Positions 52,701-61,012 of a stretch of DNA of 64,000 bases are shown here, piece after piece. Each line of letters starts with the position of its first letter. The stretch's first letter is position 1. The DNA is from Streptomyces eurocidicus (GTDB taxonomy: Bacteria; Actinomycetota; Actinomycetes; Streptomycetales; Streptomycetaceae): the NCBI RefSeq assembly GCF_002891295.1, contig NZ_LGUI01000002.1, forward strand, positions 558,001 to 622,000. Direction: 5' to 3'. The position numbers and the translations under genes were made by a program. The notes beneath the pieces were generated by a model. It saw nothing but the letters and a program-made list of their open reading frames with translations. It did no database searches and was not told where the DNA came from.

Positions 52701-53194
52701 CCCGGGCCGGTCGCGGTCAGGAAGGTGGGCTGCTCCGCCGCGGATTCCGACCACCGCGCGGCCTCGGTGTGGCGCCCGATCCTGGTCGGTGTGACGTGGC
52801 CCCGGCCGGGGCGCAGGTAGGGCGCGGTGCCCGTGCGCTTGTCCAGGAAGTCGCTCTCGACGACCCACGCGGCGGTGGCGTACTCGTCCGCGGCCGCGTA
52901 GGCGTGCCGGACGACCAGCCAGCGGTTCGGCGCGGGCGGAAGCGTGACCTCGCCGCCGGGCACGGTCGCCCGGCGCAGTGCCGCCGGAAGCTCCCAGTGC
53001 AGGTACACGCCGTCGTTGCCCGCCTCCTGGGAGAACTCCGCGTCCGTGCTCGCGTAGGGCGACGGCTCCGGGGAGCGGTGGACGCCGAGCAGGTGGTAGT
53101 TGGGCTTCCAGCGGAGGAAGGAGTCCCGGCCGCGCACCTGGTCGTTGACGACCAGGGCCCGGAGCCTTACGGGGACCAGGAGGTCGGTGTTCAT
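49721..53194 (-). CDS. Large conserved protein of unknown function (1157 aa)
   Basis: The second-longest gene of the operon. It begins MNTDLLVPVRLRALVVNDQV and continues with a Trp- and Pro-rich, mixed alpha/beta sequence (HWELPAALRRATVPGGEVTL, FQPHCQDVFSFHDPLAQLP) and a helical, probably coiled-coil segment about residues 340-430 (RRARSVEAALNAAQHAYDRA ERELAGLRRR region). No signal peptide, membrane helix or catalytic motif that I recognise. The start overlaps the upstream stop by ATGA and has AAGGA. Its size and co-operonic position with fibre-like and DUF6603-like proteins suggest a structural subunit of a particle or complex; this is inference only. Confidence 0.75.
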   Translation of the reverse strand: MNTDLLVPVRLRALVVNDQVRGRDSFLRWKPNYHLLGVHRSPEPSPYASTDAEFSQEAGNDGVYLHWELPAALRRATVPGGEVTLPPAPNRWLVVRHAYAAADEYATAAWVVESDFLDKRTGTAPYLRPGRGHVTPTRIGRHTEAARWSESAAEQPTFLTATGPGTLAFAAFQPHCQDVFSFHDPLAQLPRRFDRLGYQVIGWHAAGSDDPLADPRVREALEDSLGWRADSTPPPGARTVYTGRVHSVSPHYDPSGERRPDPTVAVADSARSALTALTAGKAATDPSLILAPALLDQLQSNTLARADEPDNTHHLADSLLGAGFGEGTTSYAWHAVPPGTSEKAASPEDERRARSVEAALNAAQHAYDRAERELAGLRRRLYGMWRLQGLPVLPRGYHHQQLTQELDAGREGSLAARVRAGRPEVDRLRAALPGGDTPAQLAESIGRYARAHGLPTGWDLKRVAPAPFQRALDPAVVLQGAGSLPVSDDTTLHCRFGDRTVTAVHLADGSAEVTADRADLACNTLDLGAGEHTAMPGSTRALLREAFLLDPANPAARPRPADSRPDTAPAATPRTGTAPAFGNDPWEQPWHPLHLLWEIEYHPLPHDQWEFDGNHYSCPEPRPGAARTYTGRTLLSDHLPRSLADRLRQYAPDDPGLSPHCDALAERVVRGDVLSGSLAGLRDMLIGQDPGQGVPPLGAPPELAELIGDAYRTSPDPGPLPVPFEGWPDSGFQQLRAGQFRFLRLTLVDSFGRALDVISPAGTGGASGLRHPVVAEALRPQHLPEALATTPEHVVQLPPRLPQAARLGLELMDAARDTHQATHLDDGSPLAGWIVPNLVDGSLTAYAPDGTALGLLRWAYRIGRPVREAVWTPLPGAAPAGLDALRTAFPHLHTLITWFQGTGTDGSPLPAAMDLLETSLVDIVPTAGAASAALAGRPLALVRCRLHLDLDGPPPTDPGWQHIFDHDPPHPEFTGYSWPVRLGERLRIGDGLVGYFADTEPDVLRTVVAPADAHPRLAAIGDGTHLRVTAGAPRHLTLLVDPHAPVHATTGLLPTTALEIPHRFTDGPLGRMRTVLRTGPLLTPAAVLPQDTVALPVRTVDDRTWTWAERAVDGSWAHFATSAASTTPRWHDRAPVLRSGLLTSRDPLPPADAATSE

Positions 53195-55386
53195 CGGGTG
53201 GTTCCTTCGAAGGAGAGGGTCAGCTGCTCGGGCGCGCGCACCAGCTGCACGGCGAACTCGGCGGGGGAGAGCGCGGATCCGGGCTTGACGTCCTCGGCGA
53301 GGCGGGCCGCGAGTCCGCCGATGTTCAGCACCCGTGCCCCGGCGGGGGTGGTGACGGTCAGGGCCGGGTCGGTGCCGACGGGCACCGAGCGCTCCAGCGG
53401 CCGGCCGACCTCGCCGGGGGCCAGGCTGCGCAGTGCCACGTTCCCCTGGTCGTCCACGCCGAAGTGCAGCCCCTGGCGCGGTTCGCTGATCGTCAGGTGG
53501 TCGGGCATCCTCTCGAAGAGCATCAGCAGGACGTCGGCGCCCAGGGCCTCGCGGCGGATCACCTCGACCGGGACGGTCCCGGACGCGGTGCGGGCTTCGA
53601 CGCGCAGCGTCGGCCAGCCCGGGACGAGGGCCGAGCGCAGCAGCAGACCGGCCGCGGGCACGGGCCCCTGACCGTCGAGCAGGTCGTCCAGTTCGGCATC
53701 GGTCGTGGCGTCGGCGCCGGGGTGCCGGTCCAGGCTGCGCGCCCCGTCGAGCAGGGCGTCGAGCCAGCCGCGGTCGACGTGGAACAGGCGCAGGCTCTCG
53801 GGCGGGAGCATCCGCTGGTCCGGTACGAGGCAGTCGAACGGCACTCCGCTGAGCGTGCGCAGCCCGGCCAGCCAGGCCGCCGTCTCCCGCGCGTCCGAGG
53901 ACGTCGGCCGCGGGGCGGCGGAGCGCCGCGGCGGGGCGGCACGGTACGCGGTGGGAGCGGCGCGTACGGTCCGGGGGCGCGGCTCCTCGCCCTCGGGGAC
54001 ACCGAAGGTCGCGGCCAGCGCGGCGAGCTCGCCGCCGCGCAGCAGCTCCTCGAACTGCTCGCGCGGCGTCGGGGTGGCCGCACGGGCGGCCGTGCGGGGG
54101 GCCGGGCCCGCGGACGGGGCGCTGTGGAAGAGCTGCCGGCGGTACGTCGCGTACTGGCGGTCGGTCGCCCGGCGCAGCCGGCCCTGGTGGCGCAGGCGGA
54201 CCAGGGTCGTGGCGAAGCCGGGGTCGGCCAGGGCCAGGGCGCGGCCCGTGTTCCAGGCGCAGGCGTAGCCGGTGGCGAAGGTGCCGGTGCGCGGTTCGTG
54301 GAGCAACAGGCCGTCGGCGTCGGGGAAGTGACCGTCCGCCGGCCGGGGCAGCCCGGGAGCGACGCGGGGGAGGAACGGTCCGCTGTACCACGCGAGGGCG
54401 CGCTCGCCGGACTCGGTGATGTGGGTCAGCGGGACCATGCCCTGCTCCAGCAGGGTGCCCAGCTCGTCCGGCAGCCCCGCGGCGGGGGCCGGGCGCAGCG
54501 GGGCGGCGGAGTGCTCGCCGTTCCCCGGGGCGAAGCGTCCGGCCAGCCGGCCGAAGCCGTCCCCGGATTCGGGGCAGGAGGTGAACGTCCAGCTGTGCAG
54601 GGACACCAGGCGTACGGGCTTGCCGTCGGCCCGCACTCCGGGGGGCGTGTGGCCCTCCAGCGAGACCAGGTGGGCCACGTACCGGCCCTGGGCCGGGCCG
54701 GGGAACCGGGCGGTGGTGATGACCGCGTGCGCGTCCCGGCCCGGCCGGCCGTCCCGGCCTTCGACGGGTGCGGCGTCCTCGCCGCCCGTGCGGACGTGGG
54801 CGAGGAAGGCGAGGTCGGGCAGTTCTGGCAGCAACTGGGCCAGCAGGTCCCGCGGTACGTCGATGACCTGGCAGGGGGTGTCGAGCAGGGCGGGGTCGAC
54901 GGCGTCCCGGTCCAGGGCGGGCCCGGATACCGCGGCGGCGCCGTCGAGGAGTGCGCGTACGGTCAGTGAGGCGGTGGTGCCCAGTGCGTTGGGGTCACCG
55001 GGCAGCTCGCCCTCGCCGAACAGCAGCAGCGCCAGCCAGGGGGCACGGGTGGGGTTCCGGACGCCGCCGGTGAAGGGCTCGCGCTCCCACGGCAGGGCAG
55101 CCGGGTTGAGCGTGATGTGCGGGAGCAGGCTGTGGAAGGGGCCCTGGCTGTGCGCGGCCGGGTACACGGCGTGCACCCATGAGGGGTCGAGACGGAACTG
55201 CGCGGCCCGTACGTCGACGATCTGTTCCACCGGGTCGAGCCGGGCGCCCGGCAGGTCCTCGGCGGGGAGCCGCTGGTCGACGGTGATCCGGTAACGGCCG
55301 GCCTCGATGCCGGGCAGCAGGTGGTCGTGGAAGGTGACGGGGGTGTCGTCCGCCGGTGCGGACTGCTCGGTCGGGTGCGTGGTCAT
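53191..55386 (-). CDS. Large conserved protein of unknown function (731 aa)
   Basis: Starts MTTHPTEQSAPADDTPVTFH with GAGGA five bases before the ATG, eight bases downstream of the DUF6603-like stop. Recurring features are VEQIVDVRAAQFRLDPSWVH, LPHITLNPAALPWER, WLALLLFGEGELPG and CQVIDVPRDLLAQLLPELPD. The C-terminal third has RMLPPESLRLFHVDRGWLDA and LLDGQGPVPAAGLLLRSALV. A Pro/Ala/Arg-rich linker lies near residues 450-500. I do not recognise the family. It is soluble with no secretion signal. Translational coupling to the 1157-residue protein suggests the two act together in fixed stoichiometry. Confidence 0.73.
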   Translation of the reverse strand: MTTHPTEQSAPADDTPVTFHDHLLPGIEAGRYRITVDQRLPAEDLPGARLDPVEQIVDVRAAQFRLDPSWVHAVYPAAHSQGPFHSLLPHITLNPAALPWEREPFTGGVRNPTRAPWLALLLFGEGELPGDPNALGTTASLTVRALLDGAAAVSGPALDRDAVDPALLDTPCQVIDVPRDLLAQLLPELPDLAFLAHVRTGGEDAAPVEGRDGRPGRDAHAVITTARFPGPAQGRYVAHLVSLEGHTPPGVRADGKPVRLVSLHSWTFTSCPESGDGFGRLAGRFAPGNGEHSAAPLRPAPAAGLPDELGTLLEQGMVPLTHITESGERALAWYSGPFLPRVAPGLPRPADGHFPDADGLLLHEPRTGTFATGYACAWNTGRALALADPGFATTLVRLRHQGRLRRATDRQYATYRRQLFHSAPSAGPAPRTAARAATPTPREQFEELLRGGELAALAATFGVPEGEEPRPRTVRAAPTAYRAAPPRRSAAPRPTSSDARETAAWLAGLRTLSGVPFDCLVPDQRMLPPESLRLFHVDRGWLDALLDGARSLDRHPGADATTDAELDDLLDGQGPVPAAGLLLRSALVPGWPTLRVEARTASGTVPVEVIRREALGADVLLMLFERMPDHLTISEPRQGLHFGVDDQGNVALRSLAPGEVGRPLERSVPVGTDPALTVTTPAGARVLNIGGLAARLAEDVKPGSALSPAEFAVQLVRAPEQLTLSFEGTTR

Positions 55387-55393
55387 GAGGTCC

Positions 55394-57988
55394 TCACGAG
55401 TGGGCGAGTCGCAGGGGCGGGGAGGAGAAGGCCGCTTCGCGGGCGTAGCGGTCGAGCTCCGGGGCGGCGTCGAGCGCGTAACCGGCGGCGGCCAGGGCGT
55501 CGAGCGCGGCCTTTCGCAGCGCGGTCTGCTCGGGTGTGCCGACCCGCAGCGCACCGGTGCCGGCGTGCTCCTCCGGTTCCCCGCGGACCCCGGCGGGGGC
55601 CGCGCCCGGGTCGAGCGGCAGGACTCCTCCGGGCACCAGCGGCTCGTGGTCGAAGCGGCCGCTCCGGCTGGACGTGGCCGCTTCGGGCAGCCGCGGGGCC
55701 GGTACGGCGATACGCGCTCCGCTGACCAGGCCGTGGACCATGGGGTCCGCGCCGAGCGCGTCGCCGGCCTTTCCGGCGCCCCACAGCGCGGCCGGCTGCG
55801 GCGTGCGCTGCGTGGTGACCGTCCAGTCCCGCCGGCGGTCGGCGGGCAGCGGTCGCCAGTGGCCGTCCCGGGTCTCCTCCTCGACCGTGACCGAGAGCGT
55901 GACGTCGAGGCCGGTCTTGGCCATCGGACGGATATGGACCTCGGCGGGGTCGCCCCCCGTCTTGTCTACTCCGTTGACCTTCACCGTGGAGGCGGGGAAG
56001 GCGTTGCCGACGGTGAAGGCGAAGCCGTCGGCGGTGGCGGTCCACGTGCCGGACCCGCTGCCGTCCGGTTCGGTCCGGCGCGCCGCGGCGGCGTGGTCGG
56101 GGTGGAGCCCGTCGACGGGGGTGAGCGTCAGCGGGTGCTGAGGCAGCAGTGTGCGGAACCGTTCCCAGCCGATGGACGCGGGTCCGGCCTTGGGCTCGCC
56201 GAAGTCGATCGGGATGGAGATGCCGAGCACCTTCACATGCGCGGTGCCGCCGAACGGCGGGCCCCACACCGACAGCCGCGCGCCCAGCGACGCCTCGCCG
56301 CTCCAGCCGAACAGCAGCCACACCTGGGCGGTGACCTCCGCCCACACGTCCACCTCGTAGTGGAACGGTGCCCACTCGACCAGGGCGTCGAAGCCGACGT
56401 CGATCCGGGCCTTGGCCCACGAGCTGTCGTACCGCAGGTCCAGGCGGCCGCCGGCCATGACGGCGGAGGGGGTCAGCGCGAAGTAGCTGGTGCCCTTCAC
56501 CGTCAGCTCGGAGCCGGAGGTCCAGTCGACGCCGACCGGGTCCGCCCGCGGGTAGTGGGCGGGCGGGGCGTAGCGCGGGTGGTAGCCGCCGATGGTGAAG
56601 ACGAAGTCGCCGGGGTGCTCGCTGCCGCCGAACCACAGGCGCAGCGCCGCCCCGCCGGTCAGGTGCACGGACCGGTCGAGCAGGAAGCTGTCCGGGGCGA
56701 GGCGGGCGTCGACGGCGAGCATGTCGGCGGAGCGCCGGTAGACCGCGGAGATGTCCAGCTCGACGCCGGCGTACGGCTCGCCCAGCTTCTTCTCCGGGTC
56801 GGGGAACTGGGCCTTGGCCGAGCCGAGCAGCCCCACCACCAGGTCGTCCGGGCCGAACTCGGCGAAGGCCAGGGCCTTGCAGTGGACGATCTCGAAGATG
56901 TCCGCGTTCAGGCCGAGGGCCAGCCAGGTGCTGCCCTCGTGCGGGGTGACCCAGGCCGGAGCGCCGTCGGTCCCCTCGGTCAGCTCCTTGAGCACGTCCA
57001 GCGGCTCGGGCGGCGTGCCCTCGCCCGCCCCGGCGAGCCCGCGCAGCAGGGGGAATCCGGCGACCTGGTCGACGGCGGGCACGCGCAGGCTGCTGTGGTA
57101 ACCGAAACCCGCCTTCACCGCGGTGACCCTGAAGGCGGGAGGACCTCCGAACGCGGCCCCCAGCTCCGCGTACAGGAACATCGACTGCGTTCCGCTCTTG
57201 AGGTGCTCGTAAGCGCCGATCGCCCCGAAGCTGGCACTCGGAGTCTTGATCAGGGCGCTGCCCTCGATCAGCCGGTCGTAGGGCGAGTCGGCGGCGACCG
57301 GCTTGTTCACGAACGCGCCGGATATCTCCAGCGGCGGCTTACGGAAGGACAGGCTCAGCCCGTCGAGCCGGCCGGAGGGCGTGAAGTCCTTGCCGTCCAG
57401 GGCAATGCCCAGCCCCAGCCCGTCCACGCCCAGTTCCAGGGGGCCGGCGTGCACCGTGGCGTCGCAGAGGAGCCAGATCTTCTCGTCCTGGTAGCTCGCA
57501 CCCAGGCGGCGCAGGTACAGCGGGCCGAAGGAACGGTCGAGGGTGACCCACGCGGCGGCCGGAGCGCCGGGCGCGGCCGGTGGAGCCGCCGCTGCCCGGA
57601 CGTCCGGCGCGGTCGGTGCCGCCCATGTTCCCGCGACCGGCGCGGCGTTGAGCGGCTTCGGCGCGGGGGCTTCGTTCTCGTGGTCCTCGGCGGGCTTCGC
57701 GCCGGCGAGGCGGAACATCAGAGGGGCGCGCTTCTCGCCTCCCCACTCGTAGTCCAGGGCCACCAGGGCGCGCCCGCGGGTCTCCTCGGGAAACCTCGGG
57801 TGGGTGCCGTCCAGGTGGGAGATCTGTTCGTTGAGTGCTTTCACCTGATCGGCGGTGAGGGCGGCGGAGGCGATGACGGCTTTCACGCCGGTGATACCGA
57901 GGTCGTGGTCAGGGGAGATGCGGTCGCCGACCAGGGGGAGGTCGCTGAGTTTGGCGGCGAGTCGCGCATCGACGAGCAGGGCGAACAA
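55394..57988 (-). CDS. DUF6603-like large beta-rich protein, first gene of toxin operon
   Basis: An 864-residue protein starting at a TTG preceded by GGAAGG (an ORF extends further upstream but loses coding character). The sequence LFALLVDARLAAKLSDLPLV, then long alternations of short strands such as GLGLGIALDGKDFTPSGRLD, PPLEISGAFVNKP, ELGAAFGGPPAFRVTAVKAG and VWAEVTAQVWLLFGWSG, fit the DUF6603 family as I know it, found in actinomycetes and fungi with no assigned function. There is no signal peptide. The strand pattern is shared in style with the two beta-rich paralogues further down the operon. It may be the scaffold or tube-like component of the system; that is inference. Confidence 0.68.
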   Translation of the reverse strand: MFALLVDARLAAKLSDLPLVGDRISPDHDLGITGVKAVIASAALTADQVKALNEQISHLDGTHPRFPEETRGRALVALDYEWGGEKRAPLMFRLAGAKPAEDHENEAPAPKPLNAAPVAGTWAAPTAPDVRAAAAPPAAPGAPAAAWVTLDRSFGPLYLRRLGASYQDEKIWLLCDATVHAGPLELGVDGLGLGIALDGKDFTPSGRLDGLSLSFRKPPLEISGAFVNKPVAADSPYDRLIEGSALIKTPSASFGAIGAYEHLKSGTQSMFLYAELGAAFGGPPAFRVTAVKAGFGYHSSLRVPAVDQVAGFPLLRGLAGAGEGTPPEPLDVLKELTEGTDGAPAWVTPHEGSTWLALGLNADIFEIVHCKALAFAEFGPDDLVVGLLGSAKAQFPDPEKKLGEPYAGVELDISAVYRRSADMLAVDARLAPDSFLLDRSVHLTGGAALRLWFGGSEHPGDFVFTIGGYHPRYAPPAHYPRADPVGVDWTSGSELTVKGTSYFALTPSAVMAGGRLDLRYDSSWAKARIDVGFDALVEWAPFHYEVDVWAEVTAQVWLLFGWSGEASLGARLSVWGPPFGGTAHVKVLGISIPIDFGEPKAGPASIGWERFRTLLPQHPLTLTPVDGLHPDHAAAARRTEPDGSGSGTWTATADGFAFTVGNAFPASTVKVNGVDKTGGDPAEVHIRPMAKTGLDVTLSVTVEEETRDGHWRPLPADRRRDWTVTTQRTPQPAALWGAGKAGDALGADPMVHGLVSGARIAVPAPRLPEAATSSRSGRFDHEPLVPGGVLPLDPGAAPAGVRGEPEEHAGTGALRVGTPEQTALRKAALDALAAAGYALDAAPELDRYAREAAFSSPPLRLAHS

Positions 57989-58750
57989 GAGGCACCTTCC
58001 GGGCCGGGAACGGGAAATCGGAGGGGAGTCGAAAGGGAGATTGCCGCGCGCTCGGGAAAACCGGCAGGTTTCTCGTCCCGGGTCAGGAGCCGTGCGGCGC
58101 CGGGCCGATTTCCTCGGCGAGTTCGGCACTGATGGGCCCGGTCCGCCTCATCGGCCCCGCGCCCTCTCCACAAGTGCCGTAACGAACAGAGGCGCTGTCG
58201 ATTCCCTCCTCGATATGTCTTCCGTTGGTTGCAATTGTGTTCAAGGATCAACCGAATTGTTTTGTTCAATGATTGACAGAACTGTCGGCGATCGACTGCG
58301 CGCAAAGCGGGCGATGTGGCAACCGCCTTAAATCTATGCGCACACCCGATGCGTAAGCCAACTGACGGTGTGTGGTGTGCTTCACATTCGCTCGCTGCCG
58401 CCGAGATGTCGCCGAAATCCACCTGACGAGTTTCCTGAGTCGTCGTCAATACGGCTCTGTCGGCGAGCGAGGGCGTCCGCGTGATCGCCGACGGGCCCGG
58501 AGATTTCCGTATGCGGGGGAGTCGGGGGCTCAATTCGCTTATTAGCGCCAGAAGTTGACGGCGCGCCACGTCACGGCATGGAGGTGCCCGCGCGGGCGCT
58601 CGGCGTCAGGCGGGTGCGGGTCGCGGTGCGGGTCGCGGTGCGGAGCGGTCAGGCGGCCGGTGCGGGCCGGGGCGTGCCCGGCCGTCATCCCCGGAAAACT
58701 CGTCCGCCCCTGCTACATCACCCGTCACGGGCATCAGGCACCATGGAGGC
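57989..58750. promoter_or_regulatory. Upstream region of the 20-kb operon, AT-rich promoter zone
   Basis: This 760-base gap has no supported gene. Between about 58200 and 58300 the base composition drops sharply in GC (runs such as TTGCAATTGTGTTCAAGG and CGAATTGTTTTGTTCAATG). This is the most AT-rich stretch in the window and a natural place for the leftward operon promoter and a regulator site. A TGACAG-AA-CTGTCG near-palindrome lies at about 58273. I could not define exact -35/-10 boxes. Confidence 0.45.
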
Positions 58751-59074
58751 ATGAGCGTAGTGAAGATCAATGCCCTCACGGTCCCCGCCGATCAGCGCGA
58801 GCTCCTGGAGCAGCGGTTCGCGGCACGGGCCGGCCTCGTGGAGGGCGCGGACGGATTCGAGTGGTTCGAGTTGCTGCGGCCCGTGGACGGGACGGACGAC
58901 TACTTCGTCTACACCCGCTGGCGCAGCGAAGAGGACTACCAGAACTGGTTCAACGGCACGATGCGGCAGGGGCACCAGGGCGGCGGCGACGGTGAGCGGC
59001 CGAAGCCGGCGGCCACGGGCTCGCGCCTGATGGCCTTCGAGGTCGTCCAGCACTCGGCGCCCGGCGCCGGCTGA
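58751..59074 (+). CDS. Antibiotic biosynthesis monooxygenase (ABM) domain protein
   Basis: A 107-residue single-domain ABM/dimeric alpha-beta barrel protein: VVKINALTVPADQRELLEQR, GADGFEWFELLRPVDG and YFVYTRWRSEEDYQNWF match the ABM fold, with FVYTRW and a C-terminal LMAFEVVQHS strand. Members include quinone-forming monooxygenases and heme-degrading HmoA/MhuD-like enzymes, and many have no known activity. ATG with a modest upstream purine run (CATGGAGGC). Monocistronic and convergent with the LuxR-family regulator, with strong hairpins between. Confidence 0.88.
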   Translation: MSVVKINALTVPADQRELLEQRFAARAGLVEGADGFEWFELLRPVDGTDDYFVYTRWRSEEDYQNWFNGTMRQGHQGGGDGERPKPAATGSRLMAFEVVQHSAPGAG

Positions 59075-59132
59075 CGACCGGGGCCCACCGGCCCGGTCGT
59101 CGTTCTGTGAGGGGGCGCGGCGCGCCCCCTCA
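59073..59132. terminator. Two tandem hairpins between convergent genes
   Basis: First stem GACGACCGGG/CCCGGTCGTC (59073-59082 with 59092-59101). Second stem TGAGGGGGCGC/GCGCCCCCTCA (59108-59118 with 59122-59132) around GGC. Both are perfect and sit between the ABM gene and the regulator gene, so transcription from either side is likely stopped here. Confidence 0.75.
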
Positions 59133-59150
59133 CGCCGGTCGGCCCCGTGC

Positions 59151-60128
59151 TCACAGCCAGCCCAGTCGCGCCGCCTTCAGTCCCGCCTCGAAACGGCTGC
59201 GGGCACCGAGGCGCTCCATCAGGGAGGCCATCGTGCGGCGGGCGGTCCGCGGTGAGACGTGGAGCTGTCTGGCGGCCGACTCGTCCGTGTGCCCCTGGGC
59301 GATGCAGGTGAGCAGAGCGCGCTCGTGGTCGGACAGGGGGTCGGGGTCCCCGGCACCGCCGGGACCCAGCGGAGCGGCCCGTTCCCAGGTCTGCTCGAAG
59401 AGGGCGAGGAGCGGGGCCAGCAGGGCCGGGCCGGACAGGCACAGCGCACCCCGGCGGGTGTCCTCGGGATCGAGGGGTATCAGCGCCGTCGCCCCGTCGA
59501 CCAGCACCATCCGCGGCGGCAGGCTCGCCGTGGTGCGGAATTCGCCGCGCTGTTCGGTCAGCCACCGCGCGTAGCCCAGCGTCGCGGCGTCCCCGCGGAC
59601 CCCTTCCAGGCCGATCACCCGCACCGCCACCCCGCGCCCCAGGGCCTGCCCGTCGTGGTGCCGTGCCGCTCGCAGGGCCGCCGCCGACTGGGCGCCCCCG
59701 GGCATGAACGTCAGCACCTCGCGGACCGCGTCGCGGGCCAGCTCCTGGAGCCGTCGCTGCACCGCGTCCACGCCCTCCAGCCGCTCGACGCCGCCGCCGG
59801 AGGAGACCCGGGCCCCCGCCCCGGCGAACATACGGAGGAACGACGCCTGGCTGTCGGCCATCTGCCGCTGCCGCTCGATCAGTTCGGCGTGCTGACGGGC
59901 CAGCAGCCGCTGGAGGCCCGTCGCGGGCTCCACCGCCAGGAAGCGGCCGGGCGCCTCGAACGACTCCTGGACCAGCCGGAGCTCGAACAGCTTGTCCAGA
60001 CAGGCGCGTACGCGGTCGGGGGTGGTCGCCAGGCGGGCCGCGATCTCCTCGACCCCCAGGGCGGGGGACTCCAGCATCTCGCGGTAGACCGCCTCGTCCA
60101 CCGTCTCCAGACCGAGTGCCACCAACAT
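59151..60128 (-). CDS. LuxR-family regulator with TrmB-like N-terminal HTH
   Basis: A 325-residue regulator. N-terminal winged-helix-like segment (VYREMLESPALGVEEIAARL ATTPDRVRACLDKL region, TrmB type), then a central helical sensor-like part, and a C-terminal LuxR HTH (LSDHERALLTCIAQGHTDES, AARQLHVSPRTARRTMASLM). This combination is a common Streptomyces pathway regulator without receiver domain. GGAGGAGGGA lies five bases before the ATG. The 435 bases before it contain no supported gene, only GC-rich inverted repeats and the divergent upstream region of the 93-residue gene. It may control the small ORFs and the dioxygenase to its right. Confidence 0.9.
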   Translation of the reverse strand: MLVALGLETVDEAVYREMLESPALGVEEIAARLATTPDRVRACLDKLFELRLVQESFEAPGRFLAVEPATGLQRLLARQHAELIERQRQMADSQASFLRMFAGAGARVSSGGGVERLEGVDAVQRRLQELARDAVREVLTFMPGGAQSAAALRAARHHDGQALGRGVAVRVIGLEGVRGDAATLGYARWLTEQRGEFRTTASLPPRMVLVDGATALIPLDPEDTRRGALCLSGPALLAPLLALFEQTWERAAPLGPGGAGDPDPLSDHERALLTCIAQGHTDESAARQLHVSPRTARRTMASLMERLGARSRFEAGLKAARLGWL

Positions 60129-60563
60129 GCGCGTCCCTCCTCCTTGCACCGAGCACCCCCGTGCCGGTCAGTCTGGGCGGCGCCGGTCAACAGCGGGTCA
60201 ACACGCGTTGATGCCCGCCCGGCGGCCCCTCCGCGGCGCCCGGCGAAACGTGGCACAAACCGGCCTGGACGGTTTGGACCGGCCCGGAACGCTTCCCCGG
60301 ACCGGGGCGGCCGACCAGGATGGTGACCACCGGGACGGCGCGGAAGCGCCGGCCACCCGACCGGCCCCGGCGCTTGGAGCCGGCCGGCTCCAGCGGCTCC
60401 GCCGGCCCCCGAAGCCAGGCCGGCCCGATCAGACGAGGCGTCCTCCATGGCACTCCGCACCAGCGTTCCCGGCAGACCGGCAGTCCCGGCCACCGCCGCC
60501 CGGAGGGCCCCGGCCCCCGGGCCGGTGCGAGCGCTGTGATCTGGGACTGACGCGCCTCCGACC

Positions 60564-60845
60564 ATGCGACTGACCGTCATCACCCTGACCGCCACCGGCA
60601 CCGCCGCCCGTCAGGCGCCCGACGGGGCGCAGGTGGCCGACGTGCTGTGGGTCGCGGCGGCCGCCGAGGACCGCCTGGAGCACATCAGCGTCCGCTCCGC
60701 CCCCGGCCGCATCCACCTGGGGATCTTCACCACGGCACCCCCCGAGGCGGTCGCCGGGGCCGTGGCCCTGGGCATCTGCCGGCGCGCGCTGGCCATGTCG
60801 CCGCTCCTGCGCGACTGGAGCGTCCACGCCGTCCGCCCCGCGTAG
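60564..60845 (+). CDS. Small hypothetical protein (93 aa)
   Basis: MRLTVITLTATGTAARQAPD... with VADVLWVAAAAEDRLEHISV and VAGAVALGICRRALAMSPLL. It looks like a compact alpha/beta domain with no signal peptide or metal motif. The ribosome site is weak. I do not recognise the family. It is divergent from the LuxR-family regulator and upstream of the dioxygenase, so it may share the pathway. Confidence 0.6.
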   Translation: MRLTVITLTATGTAARQAPDGAQVADVLWVAAAAEDRLEHISVRSAPGRIHLGIFTTAPPEAVAGAVALGICRRALAMSPLLRDWSVHAVRPA

Positions 60846-60898
60846 CACCGCTACCCCGCACCCGTGTCACCCCGATCGACCCCACCCGGAGACCCCCC

Positions 60899-61012
60899 AT
60901 GCCCGAACAGCGGCAGCCGGCCCGTACGGCCCGGCCCCGGCACCAACCGACGTGCAGTCCGACCTCTTACGCGACCGACCGCCCGCACCGTGCCACGGGC
61001 GGCGACCGGTGA
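60899..61012 (+). CDS. 37-residue ORF coupled to the dioxygenase (possible precursor or leader peptide)
   Basis: ATG preceded by GGAG at seven bases starts MPEQRQPARTARPRHQPTCS, continuing PTSYATDRPHRATGGDR. Its TGA overlaps the GTG start of the dioxygenase gene. It is basic, Thr/Ser/Pro-rich with one Cys. The good ribosome site and translational coupling support expression. Whether it is a modified-peptide precursor, a regulatory leader or a chance ORF cannot be decided from one sequence. Confidence 0.4.
   Translation: MPEQRQPARTARPRHQPTCSPTSYATDRPHRATGGDR

Noticed and set aside
38257..57988. Contractile injection system (eCIS/pyocin-like) or Tc toxin complex
   Set aside because: No sheath, tube, baseplate, spike, AAA ATPase, tape-measure or RHS/TcB genes are present; only a fibre-like protein is compatible.
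58270..58331. ATG starting MIDRTVGDRLRAKRAMWQPP, resembling the first helix of an XRE regulator
   Set aside because: Only 20 codons before the stop and no ribosome site; similarity to 'GDRLRA-R' starts is too short to support a remnant.
60436..60540. Short ORF starting MALRTSVPGRPAVPATAARR as a peptide precursor
   Set aside because: No convincing ribosome site, low-complexity Pro/Ala/Arg content expected by chance in this base composition.
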